Part shown: positions 9,046 to 17,361 of the stretch, one piece after another
How positions within the stretch are numbered: position 1 is the first letter of the stretch
How the letters are laid out: each line of letters starts with the position of its first letter
Assembly (NCBI GenBank): GCA_029248335.1
Contig: JAQWJM010000083.1
Coordinates: 1-41,925 of the forward strand
Direction: 5' to 3'
Source: UBA12014 sp029248335
GTDB taxonomy: Bacteria > Planctomycetota > Phycisphaerae > Phycisphaerales > SM1A02
DNA length: 41,925 bases
Program-made: the position numbers and the translations under genes
The notes under the pieces: model-generated
What the model saw: the letters and a program-made list of their open reading frames with translations, nothing else
The model's database searches: none
What the model was told of the DNA's origin: nothing

Positions 9046-9891
9046 TCAGGCGGGAACACGGAGTCGGGGCGAGGGTTCGGAATCGCCGCATGCTTCGGCG
9101 ACGAGCCGCAGGCGCTCCGCGACGATCGCCAGATCTCCGGGGCGTCTGGCCGGGGCCGGTTCGAGGCAGGACTGGACGATTTCGTCGGCGTCCGCCGGAA
9201 GGTCTGAGCGAAACCGACGAAGCGGCAACGCCGGCTTCGCGTTCTCCATCATTTCGGAGGAGGCATACCGCCCCGTGAGGCACCGATACATCGTGGCGCC
9301 AAGCAGGAAGGCGTCGGTGCGTTCGTCGATCGCCCCGAGTGCAGCCTGTTCCGGGGCGAGGAAACCGGGCGTTCCCTGGATCCGGGTCTTTCGCTCGCCG
9401 AGTCGGCAGGCCTGGCCGAGGTCGATGATGGTTCCTCGGCCGCCCGTGCCGACGAGAATGTTGCCGGGCTTGAGATCAGCATGGGCGTAGCCCACCTCGT
9501 GCAGGTGTCGGAGTCCGTCGGCGATGGTGGCGAAGCATCGAAAGACGCTTGCCGAATCGGTGAAGGTCGCGGTGTCGAGGGGCACGCCATCGATGAAGTC
9601 GAGGATCAGGGCGAGCTCCGAGATCCGGACGATTTCTCGGTATCGGAGCAGTCGCTGGGCGGATCGCACGGCCGGATGGTCGACCTTCGAGCCCACTTCG
9701 AACTCACGCTCGACCTGGGCGAGGAATCGACGGTCTCGGGCACCCTGCGCCGTGACATGCTTCAGGGCGTGGAGGGACCGGGTACGAGGGTCCGATACCA
9801 CATAGAGCCGGCTTGCCGCGCCTTCCCCGATCGGCTCGATGACCTTGTAACCGTGGATTTCGCGAGGTGTCGTCGACTGATTGCTGACCAT
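9046..9891 (-). CDS. Ser/Thr protein kinase (Hanks type, active-looking)
   Basis: A 281-residue cytoplasmic kinase that is almost only the catalytic domain, with no membrane segment or sensor tail. The glycine loop is IGEGAASRLYVV (about 21-32), the ATP-binding Lys is Lys44 in HALKHV, and the catalytic loop is HADLKPGN (His137, Asp139, Lys141, Asn144). The metal-binding motif is DLG (157-159) rather than DFG, and FLAPEQ follows. All catalytic residues are present. I chose the ATG at 9891 because AGGGAG lies about 11 bases upstream and the domain begins directly after it. The frame stays open up to 10260, so a longer form is possible. The kinase-like gene upstream on the same strand is a degenerate paralogue. 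Confidence 0.85.
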   Translation of the reverse strand: MVSNQSTTPREIHGYKVIEPIGEGAASRLYVVSDPRTRSLHALKHVTAQGARDRRFLAQVEREFEVGSKVDHPAVRSAQRLLRYREIVRISELALILDFIDGVPLDTATFTDSASVFRCFATIADGLRHLHEVGYAHADLKPGNILVGTGGRGTIIDLGQACRLGERKTRIQGTPGFLAPEQAALGAIDERTDAFLLGATMYRCLTGRYASSEMMENAKPALPLRRFRSDLPADADEIVQSCLEPAPARRPGDLAIVAERLRLVAEACGDSEPSPRLRVPA

Positions 9892-10219
9892 CACTGCTGG
9901 CTCCCTGCTCGGTGAACCCGTAGGTTCGATCCACCTGACGCCTTGGTTTCCCATCCTGGTCCCGAATCGCGGGATTTTCGCACCAAAGCCGGCGGCGATC
10001 AAGTGGTGATTCGAAGATCTTCGACGAATGCGAAGAGGTCTCTTCAGACCGGCTGGAAATCCGTAGTCCGATCTCCAGAAACTGTGACGGTCGCCGACCG
10101 GAATGACGCCGTTTTCGCCCCGCGAAGATCCTCGTTCAGGAACGACCGTTCGAACGCGGACACCCCGCGGACCATTGCTTGATGTGAATCGGGGGCGTCG
10201 AATTTCACCCCGCCTCGGC
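9892..10219. other. 328-base gap between kinase and pseudokinase genes
   Basis: No gene is recognised. The region holds three inverted repeats: a perfect 14-bp palindrome at 10011-10024, GAAGAG-GT-CTCTTC at 10032-10045, and a hairpin GGTCT-CTTC-AGACC overlapping it at 10037-10050. The minus frame of the kinase stays open across the gap, which is common in GC-rich DNA. Confidence 0.5.
10011..10050. repeat. Cluster of inverted repeats upstream of the kinase gene
   Basis: TCGAAGATCTTCGA (10011-10024) is a perfect palindrome. GAAGAGGTCTCTTC (10032-10045) has perfect 6-bp arms around GT. GGTCTCTTCAGACC (10037-10050) can fold as a 5-bp stem with a 4-base loop. They lie 120-160 bases before the kinase start and could be operator sites or transcript structure. 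The sequence alone does not decide. Confidence 0.45.
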
Positions 10220-11227
10220 TCAAGCCGCTCGCCCCCGGGCGACGACTCCCCCGAAGTCACCGAGCCGCCGGATCTCTCCGAGCCGGTGCACGACTTCGGG
10301 CATGCCGATCGGTCGCCTCGTCGGATCCGGCTGCAGGCACTGCTCCATCAGCCGCACCAGTCCGACGGAGGTCGTCCGTCGATCCAGCTCCTCGATCCAG
10401 TGGGCATGGAGGTCGATCCAGTCGGCGGCACACAACTCACGGGCATCCGCCATCGCCAGCCTGTTTCGGAAGATCATCGCCGCCATCGTGGCCGCGAAAC
10501 CGAAGATGTCCGAACGAGCCGTCAGGACCCCGCCGAGAAACTGCTCCGGACTCGAGTAGCCGGGATTGCCCGACCCGACCTCGGCGGCCACGCCATCCTC
10601 GGTCGCGTCGCCGAATCCGATGAGCACCGGAAAGTCCTGATGATCGACCACGACATGGCGAGGTCGAATCGAACCATGGACGTATCCCTGGTCATGGACG
10701 TATGAGACGGCACGGCCGAGCTGCTCCATCACTTCGAGGATCGCATCACCATTCGTCGGCGTCCATCGATCGAGCGTCGGTCCGTCCACGTACTGCTGGA
10801 AGAGCCCGACCTCGCGGAGTCGAAATCGACTGCGGACCCGCTGGAGCCGGTGAGTGCGCCGGACACCGGCATGGTCGAACCGGCGGACGATCTCATGCTC
10901 GTCGGTCAGTCGTTCCAGAAGGGCGTCGTCGCTCGAGCTTTCCCGGACCGCATGCTTGAGGGCCCGGAGCGAGCCATCGACCGGATCCGCGACGAGGGAC
11001 GTCGTCGACGATCCACCCTCGTTCAGAATCGCGAGCACCCGATGGCCCATCAACTGACCGCGGGACGCGGTCTGGCTGGACGCGGACTCGCCCTTCAGGT
11101 TGTTTCTTGGAATCCCCAAGTCGATCTCTCCCTGCCGCGAACCCCATGTCCACGGACCTTCCCGAACGGGAATGTCCGAATCAGAGGGTGCAGAAGCAAG
11201 AAATCGTGGCGGGAGAGACCGGAACAT
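10220..11227 (-). CDS. Pseudokinase of the Ser/Thr kinase family
   Basis: A 335-residue kinase-fold protein that has lost its catalytic residues. The ATP-site Lys remains (Lys91 in RALKHAV), and the order of segments follows the neighbouring kinase. The catalytic loop, however, reads VHGSIRPRHV (Asp to Ser186, Lys to Arg188, Asn to His191), and the DFG position reads GFG (204-206). SSPEQ replaces APE. The C-lobe is otherwise intact, so it is not a decaying pseudogene: no stop or frameshift interrupts it. A scaffold or regulator of the adjacent kinase is the natural inference. The start is uncertain. The ATG at 11227 lacks an SD, while a TTG at 11119 follows GGGAG and would remove 36 non-domain residues. 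Confidence 0.8.
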   Translation of the reverse strand: MFRSLPPRFLASAPSDSDIPVREGPWTWGSRQGEIDLGIPRNNLKGESASSQTASRGQLMGHRVLAILNEGGSSTTSLVADPVDGSLRALKHAVRESSSDDALLERLTDEHEIVRRFDHAGVRRTHRLQRVRSRFRLREVGLFQQYVDGPTLDRWTPTNGDAILEVMEQLGRAVSYVHDQGYVHGSIRPRHVVVDHQDFPVLIGFGDATEDGVAAEVGSGNPGYSSPEQFLGGVLTARSDIFGFAATMAAMIFRNRLAMADARELCAADWIDLHAHWIEELDRRTTSVGLVRLMEQCLQPDPTRRPIGMPEVVHRLGEIRRLGDFGGVVARGRAA

Positions 11228-11266
11228 GGGTCCGGTCGCGCCGGTCGGTCCGTTCGGATCGATCGT

Positions 11267-12061
11267 TCAACCGGAGACCGAGTGTGCCAGAAGGACCACC
11301 GCGACGTCGTAGAGGGCGTGGGTGGCGGCGACGACCCCGAATCCACGCAGGAGGTAGACGACCGAGAAATACACGCCACTTCCGAGGTAGAAGAGCGCCA
11401 GACCGGGCAGCAGACGCCCCTCCGGCGTCTGGATCGGGTGGTAGAGCATGAAAGCGATCGACGAGACCACCACGGCGAGGAACACCGTCGTCCTGTGCGA
11501 TCGCTTGAAACCATCGACGAGGACGCCATGCACGATGGCGACGAGCGCCCAGCGGAAGACGAGTTCCTCGTACAGCCCGGCCCCGACCCCCATCGCCACG
11601 CGGTCGAAGAGACCGTCGGGATTCGCACTCGCCACCTGCAACTCGATGCCGCCACCCACCAGCACCCTGGCGAAGACCAGCAGCGGAAGGATGAGGAGCA
11701 GCGACTCCGCCCACATCAATCCCACGGTTCCCCAGTGCACCGACCACGATCGCCGGGAAAGGAACTGCCAGGCCACGAGCACCATGACCAGCAGCAGCCC
11801 CGGCAGCATCGGCCCGAGACCGCTGACGCCGAGGATCGAAAAGAGGTCGTGGATGTAGCGGTGCGCGAGATTCGTGACGGGGATCCCGCCATCGGGCCTC
11901 GCCGCAAGAAGCAGTCCCGCTTCATAGACCGCGACGAGCGGCAGCAACAGCACGAGGATCTCGAGCGGGCGCTGCGATCGCTCCCAATACGGTCCGGCCC
12001 AATGGGAGCCGGCCCGCACCTGTCCCGACGAATTCGAGGACGAGCGGGCCGGTCGCGCCAT
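11267..12061 (-). CDS. CPBP-family intramembrane metalloprotease
   Basis: A 264-residue multi-pass membrane protein of the CAAX-protease/bacteriocin-processing (CPBP, Abi) family. Hydrophobic segments include ILVLLLPLVAVYEAGLLLA, MLPGLLLVMVLVAW and ESLLLILPLLVFARVLV. The family motifs are present: GLYEELVFRW (the EExxxR glutamates), SIAFMLYH (motif 2 His) and VVAATHALYDV (motif 3 His). The substrate is unknown; bacterial members range from housekeeping proteases to immunity proteins. I chose the ATG at 12061 because AGAGAGG lies about 10 bases upstream. The alternative ATG at 12085 adds 8 residues and has no usable SD. It lies downstream of the S20 gene on the same strand and may share its transcript. 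Confidence 0.85.
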   Translation of the reverse strand: MARPARSSSNSSGQVRAGSHWAGPYWERSQRPLEILVLLLPLVAVYEAGLLLAARPDGGIPVTNLAHRYIHDLFSILGVSGLGPMLPGLLLVMVLVAWQFLSRRSWSVHWGTVGLMWAESLLLILPLLVFARVLVGGGIELQVASANPDGLFDRVAMGVGAGLYEELVFRWALVAIVHGVLVDGFKRSHRTTVFLAVVVSSIAFMLYHPIQTPEGRLLPGLALFYLGSGVYFSVVYLLRGFGVVAATHALYDVAVVLLAHSVSG

Positions 12062-12121
12062 GGCAGCGGAACCTCTCTCCCGCATCTCCCGTGAAGAGAC
12101 GCGAGGGGCGAGACGGATCGA

Positions 12122-12397
12122 TCAGGCCGCGGTGGCCTTCAGATCACGAAGTCGTCGCGAAAGACGGCTCTTCCGACGGGCGGCGGTGTTGCGATGCAAC
12201 GCGGGCGTGCAAGCGACCTTGTCGAGCACCGAGCAGACCTTTCGGAATTCCGTCTCGGCGTTGCCAACATCCTTGTGCTGGACGGCCGAAAGGAAACTCT
12301 TGATCTGGTTCTTCACGCGACGCTTGCGCCAGTTGTTGAGAGCGCGACGCTTGGCGCTCTGTCGAACGCGCTTCTTGGCTGATTCAGTATTCGGCAC
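12122..12397 (-). CDS. rpsT: 30S ribosomal protein S20
   Basis: Small-subunit protein that binds the 5' domain of 16S rRNA. The 91-residue basic product starts PNTESAKKRVRQSAKRRALN, the family signature, and ends in the helical HRNTAARRKSRLSRRLR. The start is GTG at 12397, preceded by AGGAG 9 bases upstream. The frame continues upstream, but the family always starts here. A good sigma-70-like promoter lies upstream. It diverges from the FIST gene. High confidence. Confidence 0.96.
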   Translation of the reverse strand: MPNTESAKKRVRQSAKRRALNNWRKRRVKNQIKSFLSAVQHKDVGNAETEFRKVCSVLDKVACTPALHRNTAARRKSRLSRRLRDLKATAA

Positions 12398-12430
12398 GAG
12401 CCCTGTCTCCTGCGAGGATGCGAACCGGGC

Positions 12431-12458
12431 ATTATCGCCAACCGCCCGCCGGATGCAA
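12431..12458 (-). promoter_or_regulatory. Candidate rpsT promoter (TTGCAT / GATAAT, 16-base spacer)
   Basis: On the minus strand TTGCAT (12458-12453) is followed after 16 bases by GATAAT (12436-12431). Transcription would start near 12424, giving a 5' leader of roughly 27 bases with the SD AGGAG. It is the best -35/-10 pair I found in the window. Confidence 0.5.
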
Positions 12459-12504
12459 CCCCGATTCCGATCAATCAGGGGGAGATTCGTGATTCTCGAC
12501 CCGC

Positions 12505-12510
12505 TAGGAT
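12505..12510 (+). promoter_or_regulatory. -10-like box TAGGAT, 8 bases before the FIST gene
   Basis: TAGGAT ends 8 bases before the ATG at 12519, with no SD between. It fits the same near-start pattern seen at other starts in this window. Confidence 0.35.
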
Positions 12511-12518
12511 CCATTGAG

Positions 12519-13745
12519 ATGCATGCCCCGGCCACGAATTTTCTCACGATCGCCGCTTCCGACCGGCATGCGGACACCCGGACCGCAGCCCTCGCCGTCG
12601 CGGCGACCCTGCGAGAAACCCTCCCCGCACCCCCCCAGGCGGTCCTGGTCATCGCCAGCTTCCACCACGCCGCGGTCGTTCCGGAAGCGGTTCGGACCAT
12701 CCGAGAGTCGCTGGACGCGCCGGCGACGGTCGGATTCACCGCCCGTTCCCTGATGGAAGGATCCGAGGAGTTCGATCGAGGTCCGGCCCTCGCCGCGATG
12801 GCGGTCGCCGGCCCCGGCATGCGGGCCCGTGCCTTCCGATTCGATCACCGCGACGGCCCACCGGAGGCATGGTCCCGCGAGCTCGTCCGGAGCCGGCTGC
12901 GACCGATGTCCCCGCCCCGGGGCGTGATGGTGTTCGGCGATCCCTTCAGCACCGGATCCAACGCGCTCCCCGCCCGGCTCGCCGATGCGGTCCTCCCCGA
13001 CGTTCCGATCTGCGGCGGCCTGTTGAGCGGTGCGAGCCAGGCGGGCGCCAACGTGCTCGTCGCCGATGACGAGGTCTCGAACTCCGGGGCCGTGGGACTC
13101 GTGTTCGAAGGCGACGTCGAAGTGGAATCCGTGATCTCCCACGGTGCACGAGGCGTGGGCCCCTCCTTCGTCGTGACCAAGGCGGATGCCACTGGAATCC
13201 TCGAACTCGGCGGACGCCCCGCCGCGACGGTGCTCGATGATCTGCTCGCCGATCTCTCCGCCCAGGACCGGACCACGCTGGGGAGAACGCCGCTGATCGG
13301 CATCGCCATCGATGCGACCAAGTCCCAGCAGGGACGGGGCGATTTCCTGGTTCGCCCCATCGCCGCCGTCGACCGACGTTCGGGCACGCTCCTGACGACG
13401 GGACGCGTCTCCCGTGGATCGACCATCCAGTTCCATGTCCGGGACGCGGCGATCGCCGCACACGACCTCGACATGTCGCTCGACCTCGCGATTCTGGACG
13501 ATCGTCCCCCCGCGGGGATCCTGCTCGCGGGCTCGGCCGGTCGCGGCGCGTCGCTTTTCGGCGCGAGCGGGCACGACTCCGGCCGGATCCACGAACGCCT
13601 CGGCGGACCTCCCCTGGTCGGATTCGAGGCAGCGGCCGAAATCGCGTCGATCGGCGGTCGACCGAGGATCGCGGGCCTCGGGCTCTCCGCGATGCTCCTT
13701 CGAGGCCGGGAGCCGCGGGGAAACCCATCCCTCGGCGACCGGTAG
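12519..13745 (+). CDS. FIST-domain sensory protein
   Basis: A 408-residue soluble protein with FIST N and FIST C domains, a module proposed to sense small molecules, often found with kinases and cyclases. Visible FIST features are VGFTARSLMEG early, MVFGDPFSTGSNALPARLAD followed by PICGGLLSGA in the N domain, then GAVGLVFEGDVEVESVISHG. The C domain ends with GRGASLFGASGHDSGRIHER and PLVGFEAAAEIASIGGRP. No output domain or membrane segment is attached. The ATG at 12519 is chosen because the conserved domain begins about ten residues later. The frame is open further upstream across the divergent promoter region, which is not credible as coding. The GspE-type ATPase follows 218 bases downstream. 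Confidence 0.85.
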   Translation: MHAPATNFLTIAASDRHADTRTAALAVAATLRETLPAPPQAVLVIASFHHAAVVPEAVRTIRESLDAPATVGFTARSLMEGSEEFDRGPALAAMAVAGPGMRARAFRFDHRDGPPEAWSRELVRSRLRPMSPPRGVMVFGDPFSTGSNALPARLADAVLPDVPICGGLLSGASQAGANVLVADDEVSNSGAVGLVFEGDVEVESVISHGARGVGPSFVVTKADATGILELGGRPAATVLDDLLADLSAQDRTTLGRTPLIGIAIDATKSQQGRGDFLVRPIAAVDRRSGTLLTTGRVSRGSTIQFHVRDAAIAAHDLDMSLDLAILDDRPPAGILLAGSAGRGASLFGASGHDSGRIHERLGGPPLVGFEAAAEIASIGGRPRIAGLGLSAMLLRGREPRGNPSLGDR

Positions 13746-13963
13746 GACGCAGGTCGCCCTGGCAGGAAATCGCGCTGATTCAGCCCGATAAGCTCGTCGC
13801 GTCGATGAACCGGAGGGAATTCAACCCCGGTTCGCCACGGAATGGATGAAGCGCGCGGCCCGGGTCGCGAAGATGGAACACACTCACCGCGTCGCCGAAG
13901 CCCGAAGGCGAGCGACGCGGGAACACACGGGTCCGGACGGACTTCCACGAGAAAGCACCGCCC

Positions 13964-15634
13964 ATGGGTATCGGCACCATCCTGGTCGAACGAGGCCTGA
14001 TCACCGAGTCGCAGCTCGACGAGGCGATCACCGATCAGAAGCGGACCGGCGAGCGACTCGATCACGTGCTCGTCCGTCTCGGATGCGTCGACGCCGACAA
14101 GGTCCTCGAAGCCATCGGCCGGCAGTTCGACATGGAGATCGTCGATCTCTCCGAGATCGAGGTCGACGACGAGACGCTTCGGACCCTCCCCTCCCGGCTG
14201 GTCTTCAAGCAGCTCTGCGTGCCGATCCGCCGCACCGCGACCACGCTTCACATCGCGACCTGCGACCCCTTCGAGCTCAGCGCCTTCGACGAACTCCGCC
14301 TGCTCACGGGGCTGGGTGTCGAACTCGTGCTCGCCGACGAGCGCGACCTCCGCAAGTTCATCCGCTCGCACTACGGCGTCGCGGGCGACACCCTGGACGC
14401 ACTGGCGACCGACGACGATGAAGGCACCGACCTGCTCGCCGATCCGTCGAGCGGCGAACTCGACGCCGACGAAGAGGCGAGCGTCATCAAGCTCGTCAAC
14501 GATCTCCTGCTCGAGGCGATCCGGGAGCGGGCGACGGACATCCACATCGAGCCATACGAGGACGAGCTGGCGATTCGGTACCGGATCGACGGCGTGCTCA
14601 GCGAAGCGGGCGTTCCCCAGACCGTGAACCGATTCCGAAACGCGATCGTGAGCCGGCTCAAGATCATGGCGGGGCTCAACATCGCCGAGAAGCGAAAGCC
14701 GCAGGACGGACGCATCACGCTGCGACACAAGGGTCGGGAGTTCGACCTGCGGGTCTCGATCATTCCCATGATCAGCGGTGAGGGCGTCGTGCTCCGGGTC
14801 CTCGACAACAGCGTCGCCCGCATGGGTCTCGAGGACCTCGGGATGCCGTCGGCCATTCTCGAACGATGGGACACCGTGATCACCCGGCCCCACGGCATCC
14901 TGCTGGTGACCGGCCCCACGGGTTCAGGCAAGTCGACGACGCTCTACGCATCCCTGAACCGGATCGTCAGCGATGCGGTGAAGGCCATCACGATCGAGGA
15001 TCCGGTCGAGTACCAGGTCGACGGCGTGAACCAGATCCAGGTGAACAACGCCACCGACATGACCTTCGCGGCGGGGCTGCGAGCGATCCTCCGGCACGAC
15101 CCCGACATCATCATGATCGGTGAAATCCGCGATCTCGAGACCGCGGAGGCCGCGGTCCAGGCCTCCTTGACCGGCCACCTCGTCTTCTCGACCCTCCACA
15201 CCAACGACGCCGCCGGTGCGACCACTCGACTCCTCGACATGGGAATCGAGCCGTTCCTGGTCGCCTCCAGCGTGGAAGGCATCCTTGCCCAGCGGCTCAT
15301 TCGTCGCGTCTGCGAAACCTGCGGCCAACGCCGCGAGATGACCGCCTCCGAGCTCCCGGAAGGCCTCCAACCCCCACCGGACGGGATGGTCATGGAAGCA
15401 CCGGGGTGCCGTGAGTGCCGACGAACCGGCTTTCGGGGCCGCGTCGGGGCGTTCGAACTGCTGCGAATGACGGATACGGTCCGTGATCTGGTGGTTCGGC
15501 GGGTCGATGCGACGAAAATCCGCTCGACCGCTGCGGCGGAAGGCGAGTTGAACCTGCTTCGCGATGCCGCATGGGAGCTCGTTCGCCGCGGCGTGACGAC
15601 CCCCGCCGAGGCGATGCGAGTGATCCGCGTCTGA
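13964..15634 (+). CDS. GspE/PilB-family type II secretion or type IV pilus assembly ATPase
   Basis: Hexameric cytoplasmic ATPase that powers pilus or pseudopilus assembly. The 556-residue product begins with the GspE N-terminal domain (GTILVERGLITESQLDEAI). A second module gives RATDIHIEPYEDELAIRYRI. The motor domain has Walker A GPTGSGKSTTLYASL (about residue 317), the Asp box and Walker B region (DPDIIMIGEIRDLETAEAA) and the His box (STLHTNDAAGATTRLLDMG). The zinc tetracysteine is CETC with CREC (shorter loop than PilB of E. coli), and TGFRGRVGAFE follows. No inner-membrane platform or pilin gene lies nearby, so it is a solitary copy. GspE and PilB cannot be separated confidently by eye. 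The ATG has only a weak upstream purine run. Confidence 0.9.
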   Translation: MGIGTILVERGLITESQLDEAITDQKRTGERLDHVLVRLGCVDADKVLEAIGRQFDMEIVDLSEIEVDDETLRTLPSRLVFKQLCVPIRRTATTLHIATCDPFELSAFDELRLLTGLGVELVLADERDLRKFIRSHYGVAGDTLDALATDDDEGTDLLADPSSGELDADEEASVIKLVNDLLLEAIRERATDIHIEPYEDELAIRYRIDGVLSEAGVPQTVNRFRNAIVSRLKIMAGLNIAEKRKPQDGRITLRHKGREFDLRVSIIPMISGEGVVLRVLDNSVARMGLEDLGMPSAILERWDTVITRPHGILLVTGPTGSGKSTTLYASLNRIVSDAVKAITIEDPVEYQVDGVNQIQVNNATDMTFAAGLRAILRHDPDIIMIGEIRDLETAEAAVQASLTGHLVFSTLHTNDAAGATTRLLDMGIEPFLVASSVEGILAQRLIRRVCETCGQRREMTASELPEGLQPPPDGMVMEAPGCRECRRTGFRGRVGAFELLRMTDTVRDLVVRRVDATKIRSTAAAEGELNLLRDAAWELVRRGVTTPAEAMRVIRV

Positions 15635-15897
15635 TCGATGAGACCGGTGGCGGACCACCCTCAACCCGGAAACGACGTTCCGCGGTTCACCCTCCGATCC
15701 CTCCACACTGGAACCGTTGGTCGCCTTCAGCCGAACCGGACGGCTTGACGTCGACCCCCGGTCGGCCGACACTACGGGATCGAACCGCGGGCGAGCGCCC
15801 GCAACCCCGGCACCGTCGCTCGCCTGGCGGCCCGGAAAGTTGATTCGCAAGAGCGGAAATCAGGTCTTCGCGGAAGCGGAGCCATGGAGAATCCCCA

Positions 15898-17268
15898 ATG
15901 GCGCGAGGTTCTGGTGCCGGTACCGGCGTGATCGTTGCTCTGGTTGTCAGCGTGGTCTGCAACGTCGGCCTGTTGACCATCACGTTCATGATGTACTCCG
16001 GCAAGGCGGAGGCGCTCCAGAACGAGGCCACGGCGCAGGCGGAGATGACCAAGTTCATCAGATCCTCCGATCGAACCAGCGAGTTCGACCGGCTGATGAG
16101 CGCTTCGGAGTCCAACCAGCAGTCGCTGTACAAGTATCTCCAGACCCGGCGTGGCGACGTCGCCCAGTTCGTCGCCGGGAACCCCAACGCGGACGTCACC
16201 GAGATGCGAAGCAGTCTCGGCCTCGCCGAAGGCGACGTGGTCCGCAACGAGTTGGGTGATCTCCGACGACAGGTCGCCTCGGCGAAGGTCGACAACGACA
16301 GCCTCCAGCGACAGCTGGCGGACGCCCAGTCGAGCAGCGTCGAGCTTGAGGAACGCGTCGCGAAGATCGAGAAGCTCGCCCAGCAGAAGATCGCCGAAGT
16401 CGAAGGCGAATTCGACGGGTACAAGACCGCCGCGGTCCGCTATCAGCAGGAGATCGAGCAGGCGATCCAGAGCATCGAGGAAAGCCGCGTCAAGCTCGAC
16501 CGCGACTACCGCAACCGCATGGCCGGCCTTCAGAGCCGGCTCGACCGCTCGAATCAGGACAACAGCGTCTTCCGCGCCCAGATCGAGGAACTTCGCAAGA
16601 AGACCGAGGCCTACCGCATCAAGCCGGCCAGCCCCGCAGAACTCGCCGACGGTCGCATCATCGACGTCCCGGGCACGAACGGCCAGGTCTTCGTCGATCT
16701 CGGACGCAACCAGCGGATCGTTCCCGGAATGACCTTCGAGGTCTATCAGGACGCCTCCGCGATCCGTCCCGATCCCCGCACCGGCGACTACGTCCGAGGC
16801 AAGGCGAGCATCGAGATCATCAAGGTCGGCACCGACACCTCGACCGGTCGGATCACCCGTGAACTCACCGGCCGACCGGTGGTGAAGGACGACGTCATCG
16901 CGAACGCCGTCTTCAACCCCGACTACCGGTTCAAGTTCCTCGTCCACGGCCTTTTCGATGTGAATGGAGACGGTCGTCCCAACGAGGAGGAGACCGACTA
17001 CGTCCGCCGTCGAATCATCGAATGGGGTGGCGAGGTCGTCGAAGGCGACCAGCTCACCGGCGACCTCGACTTCCTGGTCCTCGGTGCCCAGCCGCCGATG
17101 CCCGCCCCGCTGCCCCCGGATGCCGGCGACGACCAGTTCCGTCGCTTCCTGAAGCAGCGTGAATCCCGCGAGCAGTACGACCGGCTCTTCGAACAGTCGA
17201 CCAAGGCCCAGATCCCGGTTCTCAACTGGAACCGCTTCGAGATGCTCACGGGAATGAACTCCCGCTGA
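15898..17268 (+). CDS. Membrane-anchored coiled-coil protein with BRCT-like C-terminal domain
   Basis: A 456-residue protein of unknown function. One hydrophobic segment at about 9-33 (VIVALVVSVVCNVGLLTITF) anchors it, with most of the chain probably outside the cytoplasm. A long charged coiled coil follows, about 115-250 (LGDLRRQVASAKVDNDSLQR). A small beta-rich domain comes next (GQVFVDLGRNQRIVPGMTFE). The last 110 residues look like a BRCT domain: KFLVHGLFDV, RRRIIEWGGEVVEGDQLTGD, LDFLVLGAQ, then IPVLNWNRFEML, the usual ending. BRCT domains normally bind phosphoproteins or DNA in the cytoplasm, so the topology is odd. SD GGAG is 8 bases before the ATG. The acyltransferase follows on the same strand. 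Confidence 0.75.
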   Translation: MARGSGAGTGVIVALVVSVVCNVGLLTITFMMYSGKAEALQNEATAQAEMTKFIRSSDRTSEFDRLMSASESNQQSLYKYLQTRRGDVAQFVAGNPNADVTEMRSSLGLAEGDVVRNELGDLRRQVASAKVDNDSLQRQLADAQSSSVELEERVAKIEKLAQQKIAEVEGEFDGYKTAAVRYQQEIEQAIQSIEESRVKLDRDYRNRMAGLQSRLDRSNQDNSVFRAQIEELRKKTEAYRIKPASPAELADGRIIDVPGTNGQVFVDLGRNQRIVPGMTFEVYQDASAIRPDPRTGDYVRGKASIEIIKVGTDTSTGRITRELTGRPVVKDDVIANAVFNPDYRFKFLVHGLFDVNGDGRPNEEETDYVRRRIIEWGGEVVEGDQLTGDLDFLVLGAQPPMPAPLPPDAGDDQFRRFLKQRESREQYDRLFEQSTKAQIPVLNWNRFEMLTGMNSR

Positions 17269-17361
17269 TCCCAGCCTCGAACGAGCACGTGCCACTTCTC
17301 GCGGACCGGACCGATCCCTCGGTCCGGTCCGCGACTTCTTTCCCGAGGAGCACCTTCCACC

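Noticed and set aside
9046..11227. Kinase pair as a HipA-like toxin or a degraded duplicate
   Set aside because: Sequence is Hanks-type and not HipA, and the second gene has a full uninterrupted frame with the C-lobe preserved, so it is not a decaying pseudogene.
11267..12061. CPBP gene as a phage-defence (abortive infection) system
   Set aside because: The family name Abi is historical. No partner toxin, phage gene or defence island is nearby, and the neighbour is ribosomal protein S20.
12845..14893. 682-codon open frame on the minus strand
   Set aside because: Crosses the FIST gene, a non-coding gap and the GspE gene on the opposite strand; no domain seen.
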